Part shown: positions 50,148 to 56,891 of the stretch, one piece after another
Layout of the letters: each line of letters starts with the position of its first letter
Numbering within the stretch: the first letter of the stretch is position 1
Source: DATLGB01 sp038258425
GTDB taxonomy: Bacteria; Actinomycetota; Thermoleophilia; Solirubrobacterales; Solirubrobacteraceae
Direction of reading: 5' to 3'
Assembly (NCBI GenBank): GCA_038258425.1
Contig: JBBSPV010000023.1
Location: 1 to 56,891, forward strand
DNA length: 56,891 bases
Position numbers and translations under genes: made by a program
The notes under the pieces: generated by a model
Seen by the model: the letters and a program-made list of their open reading frames with translations, nothing else
What the model was told of the DNA's origin: nothing
The model's database searches: none

Positions 50148-50570
50148 ATGCCGTGCATCGTCCTGGCCGCGAACGCCGAGGCCGACCAGCCGTGGGTGGC
50201 CGACGCAGCCGCCCAGCTCGCCCAGCAGCTCGACGCGGAGGTGGAGATCGTCAGCGTCGACGAGCTCGAGACCGAGATGCTCTCGACGGTCCCGCGCGAG
50301 GTCCTCGTCGAGCGCGCACGACAGGCCGCTGACCGGGCGCTTCAGCGCGTGACCGAGCAAGGCGTGACCGCGTCGGCCAGCGTGCGGTCGGGGACGGCGC
50401 TCGAGCAGATCATCGCCTTCGCGCACGAGCGGGACGCCGAGATGATCGTGGTCGGCGCCAGCACCCGCAACCCGCTGGCGGCGCGCCTGCTCGGCAGCGT
50501 GCCGATCGGCCTGATGCGGCGTGCCCGCCGGCCGGTGCTCGTGATCGCAAAGCCCGACTCGAACCGGTAG
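50148..50570 (+). CDS. Universal stress protein (UspA family)
   Basis: 140 residues. VVGASTRNPLAARLLGSVPI then GLMRRARRPVLVIAKPD is the ATP-binding G-x2-G-x9-G(S/T) region. MPCIVLAANAEADQPW starts at ATG 50148, with AAGGGA six bases upstream; an upstream frame to 50073 is not homologous. Stress protein of unknown specific role. Marks the right side of the accessory island. Confidence 0.87.
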   Translation: MPCIVLAANAEADQPWVADAAAQLAQQLDAEVEIVSVDELETEMLSTVPREVLVERARQAADRALQRVTEQGVTASASVRSGTALEQIIAFAHERDAEMIVVGASTRNPLAARLLGSVPIGLMRRARRPVLVIAKPDSNR

Positions 50571-50660
50571 ACCGCGCGGCAGTACGCGCGGGTCACCCGT
50601 TTGCGCGGGCGCTCGTCGGACATGACACGTGAACTCGTCGCACGGCTTGGGAGCTGACCA

Positions 50661-50949
50661 TGGAGCAAGGGGCCGGGAGACCTGTCGACGCTGGCGGGCG
50701 TCACCGTGACCCTGCTGCTGTTCGTGTTCATCATCGTCACCGGCACGGTGCTCTACCTGCGTCGCGACACGGTCGAGCAGCGTGCTGCCGATCGACGGCG
50801 TCGTCGTCTGCATCGGCCTGCTGACCCAGCGCGAGGCCGAGGTGTGGTGGCGAGCGGGCGCGCTGATCGTGCTCGGGGTCGTGCTCTACGTCGTCAACCG
50901 GCGGATCTCCGGGGAGCCCGACGACGTCGACGCCGACCTGATCGGGTAG
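50661..50949 (+). pseudogene. C-terminal remnant of an APC-type amino acid permease
   Basis: One frame reads GDLSTLAGVTVTLLLFVFII then VTGTVLYLRRDTVEQ, a late transmembrane helix and loop of APC permeases. The next part of the same protein is in another frame (50782-50949): VLPIDGVVVCIGLLTQREAE, VWWRAGALIVLGVVLYVVNR, then a stop. There is no start and the first ~350 residues are absent. A transporter tail left after deletion, with a frameshift and a few residues lost at the joint. Confidence 0.6.
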
Positions 50950-50985
50950 CTCGACGGCGACGCGAGCGTCGAGGCGGTGTTGAGC

Positions 50986-51026
50986 TGACCGCGGTTCCGG
51001 ACGCCTGACGTCCGGAAGTGCGGTCA
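50986..51026. repeat. 41-base palindromic repeat, copy 2 (terminator-like)
   Basis: Same sequence as 36411-36451 except one base (51015 G instead of C), which makes the inner stem TTCCGGACG/CGTCCGGAA perfect around loop CCTGA. It ends two bases from the stop of the minus-strand aminotransferase gene, so again it lies directly behind a stop codon. Confidence 0.8.
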
Positions 51027-51028
51027 CC

Positions 51029-52183
51029 TCACGCGGCCGCGGCGACCTCCGCGACGGCCTCGACGAGCCGGTCGGCCTCCTCGAGCGTGTTGTAGTGCAG
51101 GAAGCCGGCCCGCACCGCCCCGTCGACCTCGGTGAGCCCGAGGTGGCGCTCGAGCTCGATGGCGTAGTAGTTGCCGTCCCACACCGCGATCTCGCGCCGG
51201 GCGAGCGCCGCCGCCACCGTCTGCGCGGACACGCCGTCGACGTTGAGCATGAGCGTCGGGGTCCGGTCGGCCGCGGCGCCGTAGAGGGTGACGCCCTCGA
51301 GCTGCTCCAGCCCGTCGAGGGCCCGCCGCAGCAGCGCGTCCTCGTGCGCGCGGACCGCCTCCCAGCCGACCGAGGCGAGGTAGGAGGCGGCGGCGGTCAC
51401 GCCGGCGAGGACCTCGAACGGCAGCGTCCCGAGCTCGAAGCGGTCGGGGATCGCGTTCGGGGACGGGTCGAGCTTGTCCGGGCGCAGCGACTCGAGCAGC
51501 TCGGGCCGGACGATCTGCATCCCGACGTGGGGGCCGAACCACTTGTAGGCCGAGCAGGCCAGGACGTCGCAGCCCAGCGAACCCACGTCGAGCGGGCGGT
51601 GCGGCGCGGCGTGGACCGCGTCGACGTGGACGAGCGCGCCCGCGTCGTGGGCGGCCGCGACGATGCCGCCGACGTCCGGGACGCTGCCGCAGGCGTTGGA
51701 GGCCGCGGTGACCGCGACCCAGCGCGTCCGGTCGCTCAGGACGGCCTCGACGGCCGACGCGGGCAGCTCGAGCGTGTCGGGCTCCGGCTCGACCCAGCGC
51801 ACGGTGGCGCCCGCCCGCCCGGCGGCGATGACCCACGGGCGGACGTTGGCGTCGTGGTCCAGACGGGTGACGACGACCTCGTCACCCGGGCCGGCGTCGC
51901 GCAGGACCGTGGCCGCCCAGCGCATGGTCAGCGCCGTCATGCTCGGCCCGAAGACGACGCCCCGCGGATCGCCGCCGAACAGCGAGGCGACGGCGGCGCG
52001 CGCGTCGGCGACGGCCTGCGTGGTCGCCTCGGCGGCCACGAAGGCGCCGTGCTCGTTGGCACCGCGGCCCGAGCGCATCCAGCCGGCGATCGCCTCGATC
52101 GACGCGTCGACGACCTGGCTGCCGGCCGGGCCGTCCAGCCGCGCCCAGCCGCCCTCGAGACCCGGGAAGCGCTCGCGGTTCAT
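51029..52183 (-). CDS. Cysteine desulfurase-like class V aminotransferase
   Basis: 384 residues. Fold-type I PLP enzyme: FGPSMTALTMRWAATVL binds phosphate, TAASNACGSVPDV, HVDAVHAAPHRPLDV (Asp of the PLP nitrogen), and SAYKWFGPHVGMQ with the Schiff-base Lys. This is the csd/SufS-related subgroup often named cysteine desulfurase-like; the active-site Cys of true desulfurases is not obvious, so substrate is open. ATGA overlap with the Nudix gene upstream. Confidence 0.85.
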   Translation of the reverse strand: MNRERFPGLEGGWARLDGPAGSQVVDASIEAIAGWMRSGRGANEHGAFVAAEATTQAVADARAAVASLFGGDPRGVVFGPSMTALTMRWAATVLRDAGPGDEVVVTRLDHDANVRPWVIAAGRAGATVRWVEPEPDTLELPASAVEAVLSDRTRWVAVTAASNACGSVPDVGGIVAAAHDAGALVHVDAVHAAPHRPLDVGSLGCDVLACSAYKWFGPHVGMQIVRPELLESLRPDKLDPSPNAIPDRFELGTLPFEVLAGVTAAASYLASVGWEAVRAHEDALLRRALDGLEQLEGVTLYGAAADRTPTLMLNVDGVSAQTVAAALARREIAVWDGNYYAIELERHLGLTEVDGAVRAGFLHYNTLEEADRLVEAVAEVAAAA

Positions 52184-52605
52184 CCGGTCGTCCCCTGCGC
52201 CGCGACGGCGGCCTGCAGCAGCTCGCGGTCGCGGTCGTAGCTCAGCGCGTGGCGGGCGCCGTCCGCGGCGAGCCAGTCGACTTGGTCAACCTCCTCGTTG
52301 GGGGCGAAGGCGTCGTCCGCGCCGGCCTCCATGAGCCAGTAGCGGACGAGCTTGCTGCGGCCCTTGTGGTCGGTGTAGGTCGTGGGCGGCAGCTCCGCAC
52401 CGAGCGCGCAGCGCGCGCCGATCTCCTCGTGCACCTCGCGCAGCGCGGCGTCGGGGAAGTCCTCGCCCGGGTCGAGCTTGCCCTTGGGCAGCGACCAGTC
52501 GTCGTAGCGGGGTCGGTGGATGACCGCCCACTCCACGCTGCCGTCGTCGCCCCGGCGCCAGACCGCGCCGCCCGCCGCGTGGACCTCGAAGTCGTCGGGC
52601 TCCAT
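52180..52605 (-). CDS. Nudix hydrolase
   Basis: 141 residues. The Nudix box is complete: GKLDPGEDFPDAALREVHEE then IGA (G-x5-E-x7-R-E-U-x-E-E-x-G-U). VHAAGGAVWRRGDDGSVEWA and WSLPKGK before it, and YTDHKGRSKLVRYWLM after it, resemble the MutT/Ap6A-hydrolase-like subgroup. ATG 52605 chosen; longer frames are antisense to the monooxygenase. Substrate unknown (house-cleaning nucleotide hydrolase). Confidence 0.9.
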   Translation of the reverse strand: MEPDDFEVHAAGGAVWRRGDDGSVEWAVIHRPRYDDWSLPKGKLDPGEDFPDAALREVHEEIGARCALGAELPPTTYTDHKGRSKLVRYWLMEAGADDAFAPNEEVDQVDWLAADGARHALSYDRDRELLQAAVAAQGTTG

Positions 52606-52668
52606 GGCGGCATCGTGCCCGGCGCGCGAACCTGACGCCCTCGTCACCTTCGGTCTAGGCTGTCGGTC

Positions 52669-54003
52669 ATGGCGACCGGCCCCAGCGTGTGCGTGATCGG
52701 CGCGGGCTCGTCGGGGATCGCCGCGGTCAAGGCCCTGGCCGACGCCGGCCTCGAGGTGACGGCCTACGAGGCGTCGGACCGCGTCGGCGGCAACTGGGTG
52801 TTCGGCAACGCCAACGGGACCTCGGCGTCCTACTCGACCCTGCACATCAACACCTCCCGCGAGCGGATGGCCTACGCCGACTTCCCCATGCCGGCGTCCT
52901 ATCCGGACTTCCCCCACCACTCCCAGGTGGCGGCGTACTTCGAGGCCTACGTCGACGCCTTCGGCCTGCGCGACCGGATCCGCTTCGAGACCCGGGTGGA
53001 CCGGGCCGAGCGCGGCCCGGGCGGCGGCTGGGAGGTCACCGCGGGCGCCGGGACGACGCCCTACGACGTCCTCGTGGTCGCCAACGGCCACCACTGGGAC
53101 CCGCGCTGGCCCGAGCCGGCGTTCCCGGGCGCCGACACATTCGCCGGCGAGCAGCTGCACGCGCACGACTACGTCGACCCGGAGCAGCTGCGCGGACGCG
53201 ACGTCGTCGTGCTCGGCATGGGCAACTCCGCGATGGACATCGCCGTGGACGCCTCCTACGCCGCGCGGTCGACGACGCTCGCCGCCCGCCGCGGCGCCCA
53301 CATCGTGCCGAAGTACCTGTTCGGGCGCCCCATGGACACGCTCGCCGGGCAGGACCCGCGGATCCCGTTCCGCGTCCGCCAGGCGATGGTCGGCGCGCTG
53401 CTGCGGCTGACCCAGGGCCAGCCGGAGCGCTACGGCCTGCCGCGCCCCGACCATCGCTTCGGTGAGGCCCATCCGACGGTCTCGGGGCGCATCCTGGACC
53501 GCCTGGCGCACGGCGCCGTCGTCGCGAAGCCGAACCTCGCGCGGCTCGAGGGGGCATCGGCGGTGTTCGCCGACGGCACGAGCGTCCCGTGCGACCTCGT
53601 CGTCTACTGCACGGGCTACAAGGTCTCCTTCCCGTTCCTGGACCCGGACCTGGTCTCCGCGCCCGACAACGACCTGCCGCTCTTCAAGCGCGTCTTCCAT
53701 CCCGCGCTGCCCGACCTCGCCTTCGTCGGGCTGCTGCAGCCGCTGGGCGCGGTCATGCCGCTCGCCGAGGCGCAGTCGGCCTGGATCGCGGCGTGGCTGA
53801 CCGGGGCCTACGCGCTGCCGGGGCCGCGCGCGATGCGGGCCGACATGGATCGCGAGCGCCGGCGCATGCACCGCCGCTACGTGGCGTCCAAGCGCCACAC
53901 GATGCAGGTCGACTTCGAGGACTACCTGTACGCGCTGCGGCGCGAGCGGGCCCGCGGCGCGCAGCGTGCCGGCACCGGGCGCCGGGACCGGGTGGCGGCG
54001 TGA
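52669..54003 (+). CDS. Flavin-containing monooxygenase
   Basis: 444 residues. FAD-binding VIGAGSSGIAAVKALADAGL, the FMO identifying motif FAGEQLHAHDYVD (F-x-G-x3-H-x3-Y), and NADPH-binding LGMGNSAMDIAVD. LVVYCTGYKVSFPFLD is the late ATG-like motif. Oxygenates soft nucleophiles or ketones with NADPH and O2. TAGGCT seven bases before the ATG suggests a leaderless promoter. GTGA overlap with the regulator downstream. Confidence 0.92.
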   Translation: MATGPSVCVIGAGSSGIAAVKALADAGLEVTAYEASDRVGGNWVFGNANGTSASYSTLHINTSRERMAYADFPMPASYPDFPHHSQVAAYFEAYVDAFGLRDRIRFETRVDRAERGPGGGWEVTAGAGTTPYDVLVVANGHHWDPRWPEPAFPGADTFAGEQLHAHDYVDPEQLRGRDVVVLGMGNSAMDIAVDASYAARSTTLAARRGAHIVPKYLFGRPMDTLAGQDPRIPFRVRQAMVGALLRLTQGQPERYGLPRPDHRFGEAHPTVSGRILDRLAHGAVVAKPNLARLEGASAVFADGTSVPCDLVVYCTGYKVSFPFLDPDLVSAPDNDLPLFKRVFHPALPDLAFVGLLQPLGAVMPLAEAQSAWIAAWLTGAYALPGPRAMRADMDRERRRMHRRYVASKRHTMQVDFEDYLYALRRERARGAQRAGTGRRDRVAA

Positions 54004-54971
54004 GCGTCGAGGCGGCCGGCGCGGGCCGGCGCGAGCGCACGAAGGCCGTAAACCGCGCCGCGATCCTCGACGCCGCCCGCGCGGTGTTCGGCGAGGCCGG
54101 CTACGGCGCCGCCTCCGTCCGCGACATCATCCGGCGCACCGGGCTGGCGGCCGGCACGTTCTACAACTACTTCCCCGACAAGGCGTCGATCTTCCGGGCC
54201 CTGATCGACGACGTCGGCGCCGAGGCGCGGGTGCGGGTGCGCGACGCGCGCCAGCGGGCCGCGTCCCCGGAGGGCTTCGTGGAGGACGGCTACCGCGCGT
54301 ACTTCGCCTACATCGTCGAGGACCCGGCCGACCACGCCTTCCTCTCGCGCAACGCCGGGACCATCCGGACGCTCTTCGACGACGGCCAGATCCCGCTCGG
54401 CACGGAGGACCTCGCCCAGGATCTGCGGGCGGGCATCGCCGCCGGGCACCTGCCGCCCGTCGACGTCGAGTACGCCTCGCACGTGATGATGGCCGTCGGG
54501 CTCGAGCTCGGGCTGCGCCTGATCCAGCGCGACCCGCCCGACGTCGAGGGCGCGACGCGCTTCGCCACCGACCTGCTGCTCGGCGGCCTCGAACGCGCCG
54601 CGCGCGGGCAGGTCGCCCAGATGACGGACCAGCTCGACCTCGAGGCGGTGCGGCGCGCGCTCGAGGCCAAGCGCGACGGCCTCGCCGTGCGGCTCGGCGG
54701 GCTCGCGAAGGCCCCGGAACGGGGCGCGGACCTCGCCTTCGGCAAGCGCATCGGCGACGGCACCACGGAGGCCGTGAGCCGGCTGACCGACGTCGGCGTC
54801 GGGCGCAGCCTCGAGACGACGGCGCTGCAGGTCGACCGTGCGCTCGCGAAGCTCGACGAGGGCACCTACGGGATCTGCGATGCCTGCGGGCGCCCGATCG
54901 CGCCGAAGCGGCTGCGGGCACTCCCGGAGAGCGTCCTGTGCCTCGAGGACGCGGCGCGGCTCGGCCGGTGA
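54000..54971 (+). CDS. TetR regulator fused to a DksA/TraR-type zinc-finger domain
   Basis: 323 residues. Residues ~1-200 are a TetR protein (AILDAARAVFGEAGYGAASV, LAAGTFYNYFPDKASIFRAL, then an all-helical domain). Residues ~208-323 are DksA/TraR-like: an N-terminal coiled coil (LEAVRRALEAKRDGLAVRLG) and YGICDACGRPIAPKRLRALP with a later Cys in SVLCLED, one zinc Cys replaced by Asp. No stop separates the parts; an internal ATG at 54621 could also make the second part alone. Coupled to the monooxygenase by GTGA, which it may regulate. Confidence 0.8.
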   Translation: MSVEAAGAGRRERTKAVNRAAILDAARAVFGEAGYGAASVRDIIRRTGLAAGTFYNYFPDKASIFRALIDDVGAEARVRVRDARQRAASPEGFVEDGYRAYFAYIVEDPADHAFLSRNAGTIRTLFDDGQIPLGTEDLAQDLRAGIAAGHLPPVDVEYASHVMMAVGLELGLRLIQRDPPDVEGATRFATDLLLGGLERAARGQVAQMTDQLDLEAVRRALEAKRDGLAVRLGGLAKAPERGADLAFGKRIGDGTTEAVSRLTDVGVGRSLETTALQVDRALAKLDEGTYGICDACGRPIAPKRLRALPESVLCLEDAARLGR

Positions 54972-55000
54972 CGAGCGGGCGCGCCGGGTAGCCTCGGCGC

Positions 55001-55369
55001 ATGCTCGCTCCCACCGTCCGGGACGCCCTGACCACCGAGCGCACGGTGGACATCACGACGACCGGGCGCCGCTCCGGGACGCCGCAGCGGCTCGAGATCT
55101 GGTTCCACGAGCGCGACGGCCGCGTCTACGTCACCGGGTTGCCGGGCCGGCGCGGCTGGTACGCGAACCTCCTCGCCGACCCGCGCATGACCTTCCATCT
55201 CAAGGGCGCGGTGCGCGCCGACCTGCCGGCCACCGCAAGGCCGGTGACCGACCCCCAGGAGCGCCGCGAGACGTTCGGCTGGATCCTCGCGGGCCTCGGG
55301 CGCGAGGCGCAGTTCGACGACTGGCTGGCCCGCAGCCCGCTCGTCGAGCTCGACTTCGACGACGCGTAG
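55001..55369 (+). CDS. Deazaflavin (F420)-dependent nitroreductase-like protein
   Basis: 122 residues. VDITTTGRRSGTPQRLEIWF is the start of the deazaflavin-dependent nitroreductase (Ddn-like) split-barrel family, followed by VYVTGLPGRRGWYANLLADP then RMTFHLKG. Shorter than Ddn at the N-terminus but normal for the environmental subgroup. Cofactor F420 is inferred from the family. TAGCCT six bases before the ATG suggests a leaderless message. Confidence 0.85.
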   Translation: MLAPTVRDALTTERTVDITTTGRRSGTPQRLEIWFHERDGRVYVTGLPGRRGWYANLLADPRMTFHLKGAVRADLPATARPVTDPQERRETFGWILAGLGREAQFDDWLARSPLVELDFDDA

Positions 55370-55373
55370 GGCG

Positions 55374-56891
55374 CTAGGGCGCCGGCTCGAGCCGGACGAC
55401 GAAGCCGCCGTTGCGGAGCGCCGGGACGCGCAGCGTCGTCGCGCGCGTGACCTGCGCCTGCGTGGTCTGCAGCCCGGCCGGGCCGTCGCCGGTGATGGAC
55501 GCGCGGAAGCGGCGTCCGGCGGGGAGGAAGCGCAACGGCAGCGCCACGGTCCGCGCCGGCCCGGCCGACAGGGTGCCGATCCACCACGCCGCGCCGGAGC
55601 GCCGCGCCACGGCGGCGAACGCGCCCGGGCGCCCGGCCACGAGCCGGGTGTCGTCCCAGGCGGCCGGCACGGCGCGCAGGACCGCGGTGGCTCCCGGGTG
55701 GGCGGCGTAGGCCTCGGGCGTGTCGGCGAAATGCTGCAGGCCGGACTCGAAGGCGACGGCCTCCGCGAGCTCGTGCCCGTCCGAGGTCCGGCGGTGGCGC
55801 GCGGAGAAGGTCACGGGCGTGAAGTCCATGGAGCCGACGACGTTGCGCGTGAAGACGAGGTCGACGGTGTGCGCGGGGGAGAGAGGACGGTTGCCGCGCG
55901 CGTACTCGGCGCCGCGCACGGCCTCCGAGGTCAACACGTTCGGCCACGTGCGCTGCAGGCCGCGCGGCAGCGTCGCGCCGTGGAAGTCGACGACGAGCCG
56001 CCGGCGCGCCGCGGCCCGGGCGATCGCGCCGTAGAGGCGCAGGCGCTCCGGACGGTCCGAGAGCAGGTAGTCGACCTTGATCCCCGCCACGCCGAGGGCG
56101 GCGAGGCGGTCGAGCGTCCGCGTCCGCCGCGCGGCCGTCGCGAGGTCGTGCCAGTCGAACCACAGCAGCAGGCGCACGCCGCGAGCGCGGGCGTCAGCGA
56201 CGAGGCCGGGCAGCGCCGGCCAGCGCCAGCCGGCGTCCGCGAGGGAGTACTCCCAGCCCATGGCCGCCGCGAGGTCGGCGTACTGGCGCAGTCGCCCGGG
56301 GTCGCCGGGGCTCGAGCTGTCGCCCCACCACGACCAGGCGACCCGGCCCGGGCGCACCCACGAGGGGTCGCGGATCCGTGAGGGGGAGCCGAGGGCGAGG
56401 GGAAGGTCGGAGCCGACGAGGTCGGCGAGGGAGCCGATCAGCGCAACCCGCCACGGGGTGGGCGAGCTCGAGGCGCCGCGACGCGGCGGGGCGACGCGCA
56501 GCGCACGAGGCGAGCGCCGCTCGAGGTGGGCGGCGCCGTCGCCGGGCTCCAGGCCGGACTCCGTGAGCAGCACGGACGGGCCGCCGTCCGGCGGTCGCAG
56601 CAGCGCCGGGAAGCCGTAGCGCCCGCGGGGCACCGCCCCGAGGCGCCGGGGGACGTAGCGGCCCTCGTAGGCGGCCGTGTAGTCCTGCAGCCACGACCGG
56701 GTGCGCGACGGGAAGCGGAACGTCGTCGGCTCGGCGCGACCGGGGCGCCGCAGGCGCACGGCCAGCCCGTCGTCGGCCACGAGGAGGTCCACGCCGCGGC
56801 CGCCGGCGCCGCGCACGGCGAGGGTGCGGGCGCGCAGTCGGTGCACGCGCCGCTTGCCGGCCGGGGTCGTGAAGCGGCGATCGAGGCGCCC
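55374..56891 (-). CDS. Glycoside hydrolase family 97 (retaining type), 5' partial
   Basis: At least 505 residues, open to the right window edge, so the N-terminal part is missing. An N-terminal beta-sandwich domain (RYGFPALLRPPDGG, LLTESGLEP) leads into a TIM barrel: GRVAWSWWGDSSSPGDP, MGWEYSLADAGW, GIKVDYLLSDRPERLRLYGA (Asp nucleophile of retaining GH97), VVDFHGATLPRGLQRTWPN and LTSEAVRGAEY (acid/base Glu). The C-terminal beta domain ends RNGGFVVRLEP. Alpha-galactosidase-like activity is more likely than inverting alpha-glucosidase. Confidence 0.88.
   Translation of the reverse strand, partial: GRLDRRFTTPAGKRRVHRLRARTLAVRGAGGRGVDLLVADDGLAVRLRRPGRAEPTTFRFPSRTRSWLQDYTAAYEGRYVPRRLGAVPRGRYGFPALLRPPDGGPSVLLTESGLEPGDGAAHLERRSPRALRVAPPRRGASSSPTPWRVALIGSLADLVGSDLPLALGSPSRIRDPSWVRPGRVAWSWWGDSSSPGDPGRLRQYADLAAAMGWEYSLADAGWRWPALPGLVADARARGVRLLLWFDWHDLATAARRTRTLDRLAALGVAGIKVDYLLSDRPERLRLYGAIARAAARRRLVVDFHGATLPRGLQRTWPNVLTSEAVRGAEYARGNRPLSPAHTVDLVFTRNVVGSMDFTPVTFSARHRRTSDGHELAEAVAFESGLQHFADTPEAYAAHPGATAVLRAVPAAWDDTRLVAGRPGAFAAVARRSGAAWWIGTLSAGPARTVALPLRFLPAGRRFRASITGDGPAGLQTTQAQVTRATTLRVPALRNGGFVVRLEPAP

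Noticed and set aside
1..56891. tRNA, rRNA, CRISPR arrays, transposases or integrases
   Set aside because: None could be recognised by eye; the accessory island shows no integrase, att repeat or insertion-sequence ends that would explain its entry.

Overview
The DNA is very GC-rich, with GTG/ATG starts, many 4-base start/stop overlaps and leaderless-looking promoters. It encodes Ku plus LigD-type end joining, RsbW/STAS partner-switching pairs, CsbD, a deazaflavin-dependent oxidoreductase and a surface protein with GSVxSxEL-type repeats. Together these point to an actinobacterium, most likely of the Thermoleophilia/Solirubrobacterales type (inference from gene content, not from a marker gene). 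I saw no rRNA, tRNA, CRISPR array, insertion sequence or replication origin.

Left part (1-7.6 kb): one tightly coupled operon for making and transferring ADP-heptose. It holds a GmhB-like phosphatase fused to a glycosyltransferase tail, two GT9 heptosyltransferase-like proteins, two GT4 glycosyltransferases, GmhA, HldE and an SDR. Then come CsbD, a ferritin-like protein, an NAD-dependent epimerase, a sigma-70 factor, a two-SIS-domain sugar isomerase-like protein and a first RsbW/STAS pair (7.6-12.3 kb).

Middle (12.3-36.4 kb): a dispersed NHEJ set (LigD 3'-phosphoesterase-ligase, Ku, separate LigD polymerase) with a type IB topoisomerase and a second RsbW/STAS pair between. A TetR regulator is divergent from an acyl-CoA dehydrogenase / methylcrotonyl-CoA carboxylase operon. 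A histidine kinase, response regulator and ABC exporter form another operon. A VIT-family transporter is divergent from a Fur-family regulator across a perfect palindrome. Then follow a repeat-rich secreted protein, a DUF2945 protein, a GT4 enzyme and glutamate synthase large subunit.

Right accessory island (36.4-51 kb): seven genes or gene remnants of the RibD-C/DHFR-like (YyaP type) family lie within 11 kb, interleaved with ArsR, HxlR and MLTR-type XRE regulators, an SDR, a CDGSH protein, two acetyltransferases and a SABATH-type methyltransferase. The same ArsR-like palindrome lies upstream of the SDR/RibD-C operon (37.85 kb) and at the ArsR/CDGSH/RibD-C junction (47.76 kb), suggesting one regulon. 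The island shows decay: frameshifts, an internally deleted RibD-C copy, an HxlR fossil and a permease tail. A 41-base palindrome occurs in two near-identical copies, at 36.41 and 50.99 kb, at or near the island's ends and right behind stop codons.

Right end (51-56.9 kb): a cysteine-desulfurase-like aminotransferase with a Nudix hydrolase, a flavin monooxygenase coupled to an unusual TetR-DksA/TraR fusion, a deazaflavin-dependent nitroreductase-like protein, and a GH97 glycosidase that runs off the window.
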